NCBI GenBank assembly: GCA_003550305.1 | Contig: QKYT01000112.1 | Span: forward strand, 18,333 to 82,332 | Origin: Glomus cerebriforme | Taxonomy: Eukaryota; Glomeromycota; Glomeromycetes; Glomerales; Glomeraceae | Direction: 5' to 3' | DNA length: 64,000 nucleotides | Shown: piece by piece, positions 36,081 to 49,140 of the stretch | Layout: every line of letters starts with the position of its first letter | Position numbering within the stretch: the first letter of the stretch is position 1 | Position numbers and translations under genes: made by a program | The notes under the pieces: model-generated | The model's input: only the letters and a program-made list of their open reading frames with translations | Database searches by the model: none | What the model was told of the DNA's origin: nothing

Positions 36081-38689
36081 GTTTGATTTATGTTGATAAT
36101 TGATGGAATTTTAAGATTATTTATAGTTCTTGGCAGTATACAGCATGTTTTATTATAATTCCCTTATTTAGTTAAAAAGGTCAACCTTAAAAGGAATTCT
36201 CCTACATACACAATCACTTGTATAAAGTGATAATTTGGAATAGACCCTATGACTATCACAACAAACAAGACGGTGTAGAACGTTGCGCAATATCAAATTT
36301 ACCGTATTTGGTGAAGAACCTACGCCACATTATGCCATATATGATGCTTTTTTTTTTCGATTGTCCGGTTTGTGATTTATTCCGGTTAACCGCGGCTTGC
36401 CATTCGACCCGGTTACAATTGTGTATACAGTACGGAATACTGGTAAATTACAAAATATCAGATTTTTCAATATAAATTTGTAGTTCCGTAAGTTACGTAA
36501 ATGAATTTTTCCTGAAGGTTCTCAACTTTCTATTTGCGTGGAATAAAAATAATTTTATTGGTTACCTTTTAGAAAAGGTTATTATTATTTCGATGCATAA
36601 ACCTAGATTCATCATGTTAACTTATTCGCAAAACGATACTGAACTATATTCTACGAGGTGTTTAAAACTTGACCTAGCAAGATACAGCCTGCTTGCCATC
36701 GAACGACAGGAAGGAAGTCAAGAAGTAAACCGTATTGGATATTTTTATGTACGTACTACAATTCAGTTGTATTTAATAATAAAGATATTTTCTCGTCGTC
36801 AGGATAATACTTTTGCATTGCTTGCAATGCTTTATAGACGTACCAATCCAAATAATCCAAAATCGTAAAGTCCTTTGGAACAGCACATCTACATATTTCC
36901 TCACAAAACTATCTTCTAAATACTACAAATATTCCAGCAAATACAATTACTGGTGTCAGATTTGAGATTGCAGTTCCTTGTAATGCTGCTAATATTTAAG
37001 AATATCGATTGGATATTCATTCCTCTTAATGATGTTGGAACTTCAATATAGATTTATTTAAGTTGCAGCAAATAATCGGAACAATTTGACTGAAATTTTT
37101 TGCGCATCCTAAAAATTTGAAAATTTTCTTAGTAATTCTTATTCTTTATTTATATAATACAGTATTCAGTAACAATATGATTTACCGACTCCATTATTTT
37201 TTATAGCATATTATCTTCAATAAAGGTCAAGTTGTTGGTGAAAATATTTATTGATTTCTTTTTTGTGAAAAAATGAATAAATTGTTGTATAGGAGGAATT
37301 AATCGCCTGTTATAAAACAATGATAACCTTCGCAATTACAAAAACGTTATTCTAAAACATTTTAAAAGGTGTGAATTTTGGTTGTCTGCGAAACAATATC
37401 TACGCTAAAATTTTCGCAATACTATCTACATTTCATATCTATTTTATTCCCCGATAAACCATATGGAAAATTCCAAATTCCGCTAGAGAACTTTTTCGAG
37501 ATACGAGATGAATTAATTTCGAACCTATAGCATAAATTCGGATCAAATATTAGCAAGAGTGATTCACGTTTATTGCTGTATTTCTTTTTCACAATCTCAA
37601 TACCTGTTCAAGAAAAAATGGAAGGTGGATAATAGATGAGAAATCGGCTCTTGATGATTCAGCGAACTCAGTACGAAATGCTACTTATCAGCACATCACT
37701 AATGTTAATTATTGTGAAAAATGACCGAAGGCTCGATATCGAACCTCATAACTGAAGATACTCTCCCGAATTGTGTAAAAGCGTGAAAAAGAATTTGTGG
37801 TTAAGGATAGGGTGTCGCAAGTACTGATGGCAAGTAAAAAACGATGAGTGTATGGAAAAATAGGGTGGCATAGATAGAAAATTTTTATTTTCCGTAAGGG
37901 AACTTTGCTGGCTGCCCTTAAAGCTTGATATGAATAGGAAAGCTTGTCAAAGCCTTCTTACCTCCTGTTTTTCTCCTTCAAACTTGTGAAGAAAATATTA
38001 GTTCGCTTTACAAATTAAAGCAAGTAATTTTTCATAATATAATTATGTTTGGTCGCTTATAAATGAACATAAAATATTGTTACTTGAATGTGGCTGAAAA
38101 TATAAAACTGTAATCACAATAAATTCGGTTAGTTTTCAGTAAACTTCCAAAATGCCATAGTTACAAATTCTTGCATCCTCAAAATCATTATTTTCTATTT
38201 GTTTTATTAATATTTTGATGAATTAAATGATTAATCCTTTTATATATGGTATAAGAAATTAAAAGAAGGCGAAATAGGGATAGTTTTAAAATTTAAACAT
38301 TCGAGTGAGAACACAAAACATTAATGAATTTGGTAATATGCAATGTCTATATCGCGATGGAACTTCATGATCTTGAGATAAAATTAAGAAGGATACAGTA
38401 TGAGGATTTTATGAAAGGAATATTAAGAGGGATGTTTACATTGAAAAGTTAGAGGAATTCATTTATGGATCGAGTACTTCCTCCCTTGAAATTCGCTATT
38501 CCAATGTTTTTATTATATCTGTGTTTTTTGGTTTACAAATTATTAAATATTTTTAAATTAAAATTTTTAATCATTTACAAGAAATTTAAATTTTAAATCA
38601 TCAAATAAAAGCAATTGCATTAATTCGATAAAAAGCAATATATAAACTTGTGTAAGAAAATTAAATCATGTCGTGATTATAAAGTACAT
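36081..38689. other. Intergenic region
   Basis: A CTATAAATAA-like sequence on the minus strand (36115-36126) lies about 40 nt upstream of the lipase start and could be a TATA element, with low confidence. The stretch 36240-38000 is less AT-rich than the transposon regions. It contains short open frames (36218-36475 +, 36593-36868 +), but no domain, repeat or splice structure supports a gene. Confidence 0.4.
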
Positions 38690-39010
38690 CTAGTTCCACA
38701 GCTTGCTGTTTTGTGTCATTAACGATCCGAATTTTATACTTTTCTTCAATTCATAACAATCCAACCAATTCAGAAAGTAACTTCCTGTCCCATTGATGAT
38801 AAAAAATGGTGCCCGAATTCCTTGAAAAGTCGTGCCATTAAAGCCGTTTGGCACTTGGACATTATAATCATTAAAAAACAATCTTCCTAATCCACCAGCT
38901 AAAGACGCATCAATTCTTAGTTTTACGTTATTATTCATATCAATAACGTATGTATTGTTGTTAAAATATGAAATGCTTCCCTCAATTCCATATAAAAACC
39001 TGTTATTATA
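38690..39010 (-). CDS. Possible gene fragment, function unknown
   Basis: The minus-strand frame is open from just after a TAA near 39010 to a stop at 38690; the first ATG is at 38938 (82 aa). It continues upstream in frame as FLYGIEGSISYFNNNTYVID, and an ACAG before this could be a splice acceptor. The product has a balanced composition (LRIDASLAGGLGRLFFNDYN, FQGIRAPFFIINGTG, FLNWLDCYEL) unlike the random AT frames around it. It is probably the last exon of a gene or a truncated relic. No family was recognised and no complete gene model could be built. The open frame at 39017-39298 on the same strand may belong to it, but the join is not convincing. Confidence 0.35.
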   Translation of the reverse strand, partial: YNNRFLYGIEGSISYFNNNTYVIDMNNNVKLRIDASLAGGLGRLFFNDYNVQVPNGFNGTTFQGIRAPFFIINGTGSYFLNWLDCYELKKSIKFGSLMTQNSKLWN

Positions 39011-39299
39011 TTGTGATTATTTGTCCGGAGGACTTACGTACAATTTCCGGTTGTCCGTACGCGAATAAAATGGTTTGATTGTTTTAATGTTACGTTGGAC
39101 AAGATATACTGATAACTGATAACAATAAATGTCGCACAAACAATGGTTTCCATTGCCTAGTATAACAATAGTTCGTATCTTGTGAAAAGAAAAATAGTGG
39201 TCCTTATATCCTTTTGTAGTAGTACGACTGATTAGTTGTTGAGACCGTACGTCATATATAATCTCTAACTTGATGGGAAAAATTATTGCCGAGATCATG

Positions 39300-41455
39300 T
39301 GACGTAAGACAAGGTGACTACATAATTAAAGGTTGTTTTGCAATGGTGACCTTCTAGGTTTTTCAATTTTCATTCCATTTTTTATACAGAATATCAATGA
39401 TTGGGATAAATAAAACCAGATCATGGATTAGGATAATGTGTGAGTATATATAGTTTAGATAAACGAAAAGCTGGTGTATACCATTTCACTTGTGTAAAAC
39501 AAAACTGTTTCATGGCTACGGGCTGAATCGAGTATTTTAATTTTAATTGTACAGTACCAAATCGTATATCAAATGATAAGAATGATAAGTGCAATATTAG
39601 TAAAGTTCTAGGGAATTATGTAATTGAATATAGTCCAATTCTTTACAAAATTCATTGTAAAATGCATGACATCTAAAATCCCACAATTCTCTCAGTGAAG
39701 TTGATAACCATGGTGAATCAAGTGTATATTTTGTATCGAATAAAAATAAAATAAAATACACCAACTTTTAATTGAAAATATTTTCCCTTTAAAAAGAGAA
39801 AATGATATTTAAGTAAAAAGGTTTCAGAAATTAAAATAAATTGATCATAAGATAAAGTAACAATAGATTAAGTACCATATAAAATGAACAAAAGTAATAA
39901 TAATTTAATAAAATAGGGAATATACATTTAGGAACATATCAAAAATCCTAAAGAAATAAGGAATTTCTGACCAATAATTTAAAAGTAATTAACCATTTAA
40001 TGAACATGAATCCGATCCTTTCTAAGAATTTAGATTGATAATCATATCTTTTTCACTTGTAACATTTTTTTCTCCAATAAAATAACGTATGTAAAAATGG
40101 CTGAAAATCATTATTAGAAACAGATGATGATGACTAAACTTTTTAACCAAATACACATTTTACATCCGAATGTAATCGCGAATGCCGATACTCTTGAATA
40201 TACATTTGCTGGATATTTTCCTTTATAAATTATATGTTGAACTATAAAGTTAATATAATTAAGGTATCGAATGAGGAAAAGACTTTGGTAAATGAAATGA
40301 TAATAGGATAAATAAAGTTAATAATAAATTTATAATTGTCAAATGACATTTCTGTGGGGTTGAGTTATCTGCTGCCATATTTTAATAACATTTACGATTT
40401 ATAAGCTGTGTACTGCTTACGAATATTTTTTTTTCCGATTAATATATAAAAAGAAATTTCTTTATAATACCTAAGCCTCCTTTGTCAACAATACAACACT
40501 GGTGTAACATTATGTTATTTATCCTATTATTACTGTATATTAATCTAGATAACCACGACGAATATTAGGATTATTAGGGACTTCCTATAATGCATTATCA
40601 ACGTCATATTCTTGAATTTAAGGAATTCCTCCATTATCATTTACTCATCTCAAGTACTGTATAGTAAAAGAATGGTGTATTTTATTCAATTTCTTTACAA
40701 ACCCATTTTATATTGGAGTTCACGTTGGTTAAAGATTTGGTTTATTTATCTCTCATAAATTTATGCGATTTATTGGTAATTGGTGTATTTTTATTAAATG
40801 TAAGTGGTAATTTTCAATACATTTTAATAGCTCAATGTTTAATAGAATAATGGACCATATCAGTTATCTGAAGTGCAAAATGACTTGATATGATAATACA
40901 TGTTTTATTATAAGAAATATAAATAAAATACTTATACCAATGAACATGAACATCTTACTTTCTATTTCTTTTATTTCATGGGATGCTATTTTTGATAAAA
41001 GTACCGATGAAAATTTTATTTGGAAAAAATGATTCAGAATTATTCATGTAACAATTTTTTTTATTAATGACTCTAATGTTAATCTTAAGCATATACTCTG
41101 TACGTTTATGATAATCTTAGTATTTAGTATTCTTAAAATATATATATATACATAAAATTATAATTATTATCACGTGATCGAAATTAATATCTTAATCTAT
41201 AACTTTATATCGAATAATTAATTATATTATTATTTTAAAATGTTGTAAAATATATATTTTTTTTTTTTTATCAATAAAAGATCCATTTTATTCAAAAAAA
41301 AATAGTTTGGAAATTTCATATCCTTCACATTTTGACAATGTGTAAAAGATTTTTTTTTTTTTTTTTAGAAAAAAAAAACAAAAAATTCCATTCATCTCTC
41401 CCCCTTTTTCTCTTGTTATTCGAATCATAATAAAAAGTTCAAAGTTAGTAACCAA
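39300..41455. other. Intergenic region
   Basis: AT-rich sequence without recognisable genes or repeats. A CACGTGATCG-like E-box motif lies near 41172. The last 150 bases, with long T and A runs at 41351-41379, are probably the 3' flank of the next gene. Confidence 0.45.
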
Positions 41456-41697
41456 CTAATTAATCCTGGTTAAAAACCGATATGCTTCTTCAGCGGCAGA
41501 TTCTTTGGCGTCCATTTTCCTTGAACATGCTTTACCTCTAAACAAATAATCTTGTACGCTACATAAACAAACAAATCCATTAATTCCATTTTCATAATTG
41601 AATTCTGGCGGAGACCAACGTTTTGATTGGGCCATCTCATATAATAAACTTGTAAACTTTTTACAAAAACCAGCATTCTTTTTTGTGAATTGATTAC

Positions 41698-41736
<39 letters not shown>

Positions 41737-43741
41737 GCCCTGGACTTTGTGGAAACCTTTCTCTTCCTGGTGCACGATAAGGGTGATAAGAAATTGTAGA
41801 TGATGGATTTGATTGCTGTTGATCTCTTGTAAAATAATTGATATTACCTTCTTCTGTTTTGATAACAGATGATTCTGATATATTTGACGGACTTAATGAA
41901 TTTGCTTCTTCAATTTTGATATTGTGAACTTCATGATTAAAATTTGGTAATACCAAACTAGATGTAATTTCATTCAAATGTGAACTACCAACATTCGAAT
42001 TAGAATGTGGACTGCTAATACTTAAATTCGAATATGGACCGCTAATATTCAAATGTGAACTATTCATAAGTGGACTACTCATATTTGAATGTGTACTGTT
42101 GATATTCATAAGTGGACTACTGTTATTTGATTGTGAACCGCTCATCAAATGTGAATTAGAGATACTTGAATGTGGATTACTGATATTCAAATGTGAGTTA
42201 GAGACACTTGAATGTAGATTATTGATACTAGATTGTGGATTAATAACACTTGAAAGTGGATTATTGATAGTGGAATGTGAATTATTGATACTTGACAGTG
42301 GACTATTGGTATTTGACAGTGGACTATTGATACTTGACAGTGAATTATTGATACTTGACAGTGGATTATTGATACTTGACAGTGGATTATTGATACTTGA
42401 CAGTGAATGATTAATACTTGTAAGTGGATTATTGATACTTGACAGTGAATGATTAATACTTGTAAGTGGATTATTGATACTTGACAGTGAATGATTGATA
42501 CTTGAAACTGGATTATTGATACTTGAAAGTGAATTATTGATACTTGAAAGTGGATTAATAACATTTGAATGTGAATTATTGATACTAGAATGTAAATTTG
42601 ATTGTTGATTATTGAAATTCAAATATGAACTATTGATATTCAGATGTGAATTATTATTAAAATTTGAACTGTTAAAATTTGAACTAGGGTTTGGAGTAGG
42701 TGTAGCATGATTTTCTATAAAATTTAAAAGAGATGATCTCGCATCAACATGTCCCACATCATTACTTCTTCGCTCTTCTTCACAAATTTCTCTATATATC
42801 ACATCAAAAGCTATACGAGCTACATAATCTTTTGCTTCACTTGATTTTATAAATGATCTATCACTTTTGAAATGTTTATTCCCAATAGAACATTCAAAAT
42901 AAGTATTTCCACTAGGATCATTACAAGGTCGATATGTAGGACTCGGTAAACGATGCATTTGACAAAATTCCAAAAGAATTACACGAGGTTGTTTTCCTGG
43001 AAAATCATTCAACTGTTTTCTATACCAAATTTCTGATTTACAAATATTATTTGGACGATTATCAAATGATGGTTCGTAAAGTTTCATTATATCAGAACCA
43101 CCAAACCTTTTATTACCAGATGAATCACTTTCATTCACAAGATTTCTTAAAGCTATTAAAGCAGCTTCCTCTTTTGCTTGTTGTTTTCTTAGAGTTGGAC
43201 GTTCCGTTCTGAATATTTTACCAAAAACTTCAAGTTGACAATAAAAATTTCCGGTAGTAGGATCTATAGTAAAAGAATATTTTGGTGGAATATTTGATTT
43301 TTTGTATCTTTGATGCATCTCATTCAGTATTGAAATTGGATTTGGAAGACCAATTTGATTTGATTGATTAAATTGATTTGAATTATAACTTTGTTGTATT
43401 TCTGGACCAAACATTTGTGAATTTTGTGAATTCTGTGAATTTTGTATATTTCGAACATTTGTATTTTGTGAATTTTGTTGATTAATTCTTTGCAATAAAG
43501 ATACGAATGCATCTGAAAAAGCATTTTGGTCTGTTTGAGCTGTGTTATAAGAAACAGGAGATGGTTTATAATTATTATTTGGTCCATTTAATGGAGTAGG
43601 AAAACTAGGAGGTGGGTCATTTATGGAAGAAAAAAGTGGCTCGGCCCCTAAGTCTTTTAATAAAGCATCCACGGCTGAGCGACTCGCTTGTAGATTGGAG
43701 TTGTGCAATTGGTTAGAATTGTTATTATTATTATTATACAT
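41456..43741 (-). CDS. Protein with three dsRNA-binding-like domains
   Basis: This is a single exon of 761 aa. Three segments have the dsRBD pattern (aromatic core, F/Y-C-x-V strands, then a basic helix with AKxxAAxxAL). They are at about 134-203 (YSFTIDPTTGNFYCQLEVFG, QQAKEEAALIALRNL), about 252-318 (PSGNTYFECSIGNKHF, EAKDYVARIAFDVI) and about 692-761 (NGFVCLCSVQDYLFRGKACS, DAKESAAEEAYRFL). The N-terminus is Asn/Gln/Ser-rich. Residues about 340-600 are a low-complexity region built on SSINNPL heptapeptides, and an Asn run precedes the last domain. No catalytic domain is visible. The likely role is RNA binding or an adaptor in RNA metabolism, by inference. Asn-rich tracts suggest condensate-prone disorder. 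It could instead be a divergent nuclear factor with unrelated alpha-beta domains. Confidence 0.68.
41700..41733. repeat. ATT trinucleotide microsatellite encoding poly-Asn
   Basis: Eleven or so ATT repeats on the plus strand encode an Asn run on the minus strand just before the third dsRBD-like domain. Its length is likely to be polymorphic. Confidence 0.85.
42190..42585. repeat. 21-bp coding minisatellite
   Basis: There are about 18 imperfect units of GATTATTGATACTTGACAGTG (plus strand), encoding the heptapeptide LSSINN(P/S) on the minus strand. Because the unit is a multiple of three and lacks stops in several frames, long open frames also appear in other registers (42099-42410 +, 42187-42564 -). 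Those are shadows. Confidence 0.85.
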
Positions 43742-43900
<159 letters not shown>

Positions 43901-45313
43901 CACAAGATAAAAAAAATTTTTTTAAAGGTTATAATATATATAACTTTATTACACTTTGAATGAAATAATTTTTTTATTCCTTTGTAAATATGAAAACGAA
44001 AAAAAAATTTTTTTTTTTTTGTAAACGAAAAGGGTTAATATAATAATAATAAACAAAGGAAAAATTTTTTAAAAAAAAATGAGGGTTGCTCTGTTTTATG
44101 GAGGCTTTTTTATATTGGAAATTTAATGTAACCAATTTTAGACGTGTGAACATAAAAAAAGCCTCTTATCATACCAAATTAATCTTCATGCAAAAATTTT
44201 ACCCGAAAAATTCGGAAAACTCCTTTTATTTTTTTAAACATACAATTAAATTTTCCGCTGTTTATCATTAATATATGTTTTTATGTTATAATAAGGCAAC
44301 AAAGTTAAAAATATTTTTTTTTTTGAAATTTCTGGAACAAAACATAATAGGAAAATAAGTAATGATTTACGTAAAATAAAAATAAAATAACCTTTTTTAA
44401 ACTATAATTCAATATTATTTATATATAATATATAAATATATTATTGCTCTCCTGATAAAAATTGCGGCCCCTAAAATTACGGAATAATTAAGGCGAAGAC
44501 TTGATATATCTCATAATATGTAAAGTATTGAGCTCTAATATCTTTTTAATTAATTCTTTCATCTTTTCATCTTTTAAATGAATACCTTTTTGATAAATAT
44601 AATAAACATAATGCAATGCAAGCACAGAACAGGATTTACATCTGGTCGAACTTTTCTTCTTTTTTCTTCTTTATAATTCCGATTGATGATAAGCATCTGA
44701 CATTTGTAAATATTTCCTTAAATGAAAATATCTAATTCAACACTTTCGCTTTCGGTTTAAATTAATGATAACCAATCAAATTGCAAACTTATTTTTGTTA
44801 ATCCGTTTATATATGGAAGAAAATCTACTGGTATTATTAATTAACAAAAACGCCTCACTATGTTTTTGTCTAAAAAAAAAAATGTACTATCAAGTGATTT
44901 TTTGATGCGTTTTCAATTTCATTTTTTCCATTTTTATTAATTTATCAATTTAAATTTTAACTATCTTTCTTTCCTGTACAAGACTGTTTTTTTAAATCAT
45001 ATGTGAATCGTTAATTAATAATTTTAAGTAAGTACAACATTCGTGATTTTCCGTAAATAATAACAAATTAACTTTTATAGTTAGTTTATTTAATTAAAAA
45101 TGACATAACTCAGGGGGATCATGATTCATGACCTCATGTACCCGTGATTCTCCTTACCTTATTGAGGTTAAAAATAAATTGTGGGCCAAGATTTCAACTT
45201 AGCAACCTTGGCACATTGCTTGAATGGTATTATTATTTATTATAAATATTGGTCAAGTAATTCATTAATTTCGACAATATATATATGTATCTTTTTTTTT
45301 TTGAATTTCAATT
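43901..45313. other. Divergent intergenic region between the dsRBD-like and LIM genes
   Basis: About 1.4 kb of AT-rich sequence should hold the promoters of both divergent genes. A T run (45291-45302) precedes the LIM start. Nothing else was recognised. The open frame 44086-44271 (+) is unsupported. Confidence 0.45.
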
Positions 45314-47126
45314 ATGTCATTCTTAACAAGAGAACAACTTGGTAAGGAATCCATTTCTTTTTATGAATTCCTTTAAAAAAAAAAAAATTTTTTTTTATTA
45401 ATAATCTATTTTTGTATTACAGACAAATACGTGAAAGATTTAGCATCAAAGACGCCAAAAACGACGTCTTTAAATACGCGATCAAAAAGTCCTCCTTTAT
45501 CAAAAGTGCCTCCAAGTAATTCACCAAGTTCTTCAACAACTAGTTCTTCAATATCAACGGCCGAAAAAAAAGTTGGTGTTCTTTATGGACCACGATCACC
45601 ACCTCCTTCTAATCGTAATAGTTTAACTGCTACTACATCTAGAACTTCTGTTAATAATAGTAATAATGATGATGTTAATGAAAATTCATCATTGAATGAA
45701 ATTAAAACTACTCCATTTACAGCACAAGATCCACCTTCAAATAATTCCTCAATTATATCTTCAAATGAATCTAATTCTAATGATGATAAAGAACAAAAAT
45801 CAAAATATAAAAGTATTGATGAAATAGTAAATGATCTTTCCTATCCTATGGAAACTAAATTATCATTTAAACCTACTACTTCACCTCCTCAGTCTAAAGG
45901 TAGCAATAATATGCCACCTCCAAGAGGTACGGATGACCCAACAAAAGGCAGTTATGTTTTATCTGCTGCGTTTAGATCATCTTATGGTGCAGCATCTAGA
46001 ACACCGAGCGTAAAGAAGCCAGTTATACAACCTTCACCGAAACAAGAACAACATGAAATTGCGTCGAATAAAAAACGTGATTCAGCAATACAAGAATTAC
46101 AAAGTCGTTCTGATACAAATTGGAGTGCTCGATATGATGAAGCTCAACAAAAATATCCTCCTTTGAGTAAATTAGATAAAGATAAAGAAATTCCTTCTCC
46201 GCCCTCTTCTCCTTTACAAAAACAAAATAAAAACAATGTTACCACGGGAGAAAATTCTCCAAAAAGTTCTAGTCCTTTAACAACTTCAACTTCTAATAGT
46301 ACTCGTCCAACTTCAATATCATCATTACTGGATTGTGCTGCTTGTGGAAAATCTATATCGGGTAATGTATTATCTGCTATGGATAAAAAATGGCACCCTG
46401 ATCATTTCGTTTGTAAAAAATGTGGTATCCCCTTGGAACATGTAGCTTTCTTTGAAAAGGATGGTAATCCTTATTGTCACTTGGATTTTCATGAGTTATT
46501 TAGTCCCAGGTGTGGTTATTGTGAAACACCTATTGAAGGAGTATGTTTTAAAATTTTCAAAGTATATTTTATATTTGTTGAATTTATTAATTAAAATATT
46601 TTTATTAATTTTTAATAGCAAGTTTTAAATGCTCTTGGAAAATCATGGCACCCGGGACATTTCTTTTGTAGAGAATGTGGTAATCCTTTTGAAGGTGGTT
46701 TCATGGTTCATGATGGTTTTCCATATTGTGAAAAAGATTGGTCGAAATTATTTGGTTAGCGTAATATTTAATCATTATTATTATTTTTTTTTAAAAAAAA
46801 AAAATGATAAAATAATAATATAATTTTTTTTTTAAATAATTTAGCTCCAAAATGTAAAGGATGCAAAGAAAATATCAAAGGAGAATTTATGAAAGCTTTA
46901 GAAGGAATGTGGCATAGAGATTGTTTTGTTTGCGTGGTTTGTAAATTTAATTGTTTTAATATATTATACTGTTACTTTTTATTTTTATTTTATTTTATTT
47001 TACTAATTTTATATTATTTCTTTTTTATAGACTTGCAAAAAACCTTTTTATAGTTCATATTATTACATTTTTGAGGGAAAACCATACTGTGATGAACATT
47101 ATAGAAATTTATTATCTACTAATTAA
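45314..47126 (+). CDS. Paxillin-like protein with three LIM domains
   Basis: The gene has five exons: 45314-45341, 45423-46540, 46619-46754, 46845-46936 and 47031-47126. They total 1470 nt, giving 489 aa. The first ~310 residues are Ser/Pro/Thr-rich and disordered, with several SPP/PPPS motifs that could bind SH3 or be phosphorylated. Three tandem LIM zinc-finger domains follow. LIM1 starts near residue 314 (CAACGKSISG, WHPDHFVCKKC), LIM2 near 373 (CGYCETPIEG, WHPGHFFCREC) and LIM3 near 430 (CKGCKENIKG, WHRDCFVC). All Cys/His/Asp ligands appear present. This is the layout of fungal paxillin-like Pxl1 proteins, which link Rho signalling and actin at sites of polarised growth or the division ring (family knowledge). 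The role here is inferred. The short first exon encodes MSFLTREQL. Confidence 0.85.
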
Positions 47127-47314
47127 ATACATTATTATTTTATTGGTCATTAGCGGATTTTTATTTTTATTATTATATATTATTATTGAACATTCTTACA
47201 AAAAAATTAATTATTTAACAAAATTATAATCTTTGTGATGGTAATAGGTTGGCTGGGTATTAGATATAATTAATGATTATTTTAATAATAAAAAAGGGAT
47301 CCAAATCATTTGAT
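47127..47314. terminator. Shared 3' region of two convergent genes
   Basis: Only 188 bp separate the stop codons of the LIM gene and the ZNHIT2-like gene. Polyadenylation signals for both must lie here or overlap the opposite gene. ATT-rich runs (47129-47188) and an AATAATAAAA-like sequence at 47284-47294 are present. Confidence 0.4.
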
Positions 47315-49140
47315 CTAAATTTCCTCAATCAAGTTAATTTCATGTTCATTAGTATCTTTCTTATTCTTCATAAACATTTCAATGTTGTTTTGATCTTTCT
47401 TATAATCTTTTACTTCTTTTAACTGTTCTTGTCTTTCTAATTCTATACCTTCCCTTAAAGTTTCTAAAAATGATGAACCCAATTGTTGAGACAAATAATT
47501 AACGTATACTATGTAAAAATAAATTTTCTTTTCTGTTAAAAATAATTTTTGTTCAATCTTTCCTTTTTTAAAAGATTTTTTTGTTATTACAGTACTTCCA
47601 ACTTGTTGAAATAATCTATATAAATCTGATAAAGCCGCCAAAACATTGTTGACTGAAGAAAGTAAATTAATGATATCATCTAAAATAAGATACGAAAATT
47701 CATGTGGTTGACTATAAATAGGATTCTAAATAATAATAATAATAATAATAAAAGAACATTTGTCTAAGTAAATGAATAAAAAATTATTAACATATATTAT
47801 AACAAATAAAATAATCAAACCTGAATAGTTAATGAAGAACTTGCAGCAATAGCTTGAGATATACTTTCATATATCAGATTTTCATTAGTTGCTAAAATAG
47901 GAGATAAATCCCATACTATTTTACAAGATTCTTCGGGAATTTCAAAAATATCTCCATTAAACGTACGACAAGTATATGCATAAGCATATCTATTTACAAT
48001 TAAATTTTTGTTAAGGAATTTATCAAATAATGAAAAATATAATTTTTACATAAATCGTGTGGAAAAAAAACAATATGAAATTATAAAGGATACAGTATGT
48101 TTAATAAATTTAAGGACATTGCGGGATTCGGTGTCGTTTTAATTAAATCTTCTAAATTTTTAATATCCGTTAAAATAGGGGGTCTATCGGCAATATTACC
48201 ACCGCTATCATCACTATCATAATCACAATCATCTTCATTTTCGTTTAATTCGATTATTTTTGATGATAAAATTTCTTTTTTACGATTATTATATTCTGTC
48301 GTTTTTTCCCACCATGGTTTCCATAAAAGAAATTCATCTGCTAATTCAAAAAGACCTGATCTTCCTTTAACATATTTTTGTTCAAATTCTTCTCTTTCTA
48401 TTGGTGTTAATTTACTCCAAACTGTGTCGAAATCTGCGGAAGCTATTAAAACATATATACTAAATAATCAGACAATATATCTGTTATGAAATTTTTTTTT
48501 AAAGTGAGTCAAGTTATTCTTACCAAGATCAATATCTTTAAATCGCTCTGAAATATCATTTTCAACTATATCTTTTAAAAAAAGAGAGATTTCAAAACTA
48601 TTATTTTAATTCATTATAATAAATAATATTAAGCTTTCTTTTGTTAATTAATAATCTACCATTATCGTTTAATTCCATTTCTTCTCTTGCCATTTCATCA
48701 CTTTCTTTTTCAAATTTATTCAACATATTCAACATTTTTTGTTTCTGATCATCATCCACTCGTTGAGATTTTATTTCTTCAATTACACTATCTTTATAAA
48801 AAGATTCCGTACAATGTGAATGGATCTAAATAGAATATAAAAGATTGCATTCTCTTAAAAAAAAACATTGATTATGATAAGTAATACTTAAAAATTTACC
48901 TCATTCTTGTAACAACTTAAAGAACAATATTTAATATTACATCGAGGACATGTATATTTTGATACTTGTTTCTTACATCTAAAAGAATAAAAATAAACAA
49001 ATAAAGTTTGAAAACCCCACAGAAAAGGGATTTACGAGGATAAAAATGAAAAATAAAATTTACATGGCACAAATTCGTGTATTACTTTCTTGTAATTCAT
49101 CATCAGAATCATAAGATCTTAAATTAAATAATTCTGACAT
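47315..49140 (-). CDS. HIT-type zinc-finger protein (ZNHIT2-like)
   Basis: The gene has seven exons on the minus strand: 49064-49140, 48900-48978, 48660-48825, 48524-48571, 48094-48442, 47821-47989 and 47315-47725. They total 1299 nt, giving 432 aa, and all phases join. The N-terminus holds a HIT zinc finger, with Cys24, Cys27, Cys36, Cys39, Cys44, Cys48, His54/56 and Cys57 (ICAICKKQ..CPRCNIKYCSLSC), followed by the family-typical HCTESFYKDSV. A conserved region KGRSGLFELADEFLLWKPWW and ILYAYAYTCRTFNG lie further on. The length and this pattern fit ZNHIT2, an R2TP-associated factor in snRNP and box C/D assembly (family knowledge). An acidic stretch (ENEDDCDYDSDDSG) sits mid-protein. The ATG at 49140 is preceded by an A run. 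Confidence 0.85.

Noticed and set aside
36380..36425. tRNA-like patch (CCATTCGACCCGG resembling a B box)
   Set aside because: No matching A box and no cloverleaf could be drawn around it.
42099..42564. Long open frames on the plus strand and in a second minus-strand frame
   Set aside because: They arise from the 21-bp repeat inside the dsRBD-like gene, which lacks stops in several frames. Their products are monotonous (LLILDSG, IIHCQVS) and have no start or flank support.
44461..44500. Short GC-richer patch (GCGGCCCCTAAAATTACGG) considered as an element end
   Set aside because: No inverted or duplicated partner was found nearby.
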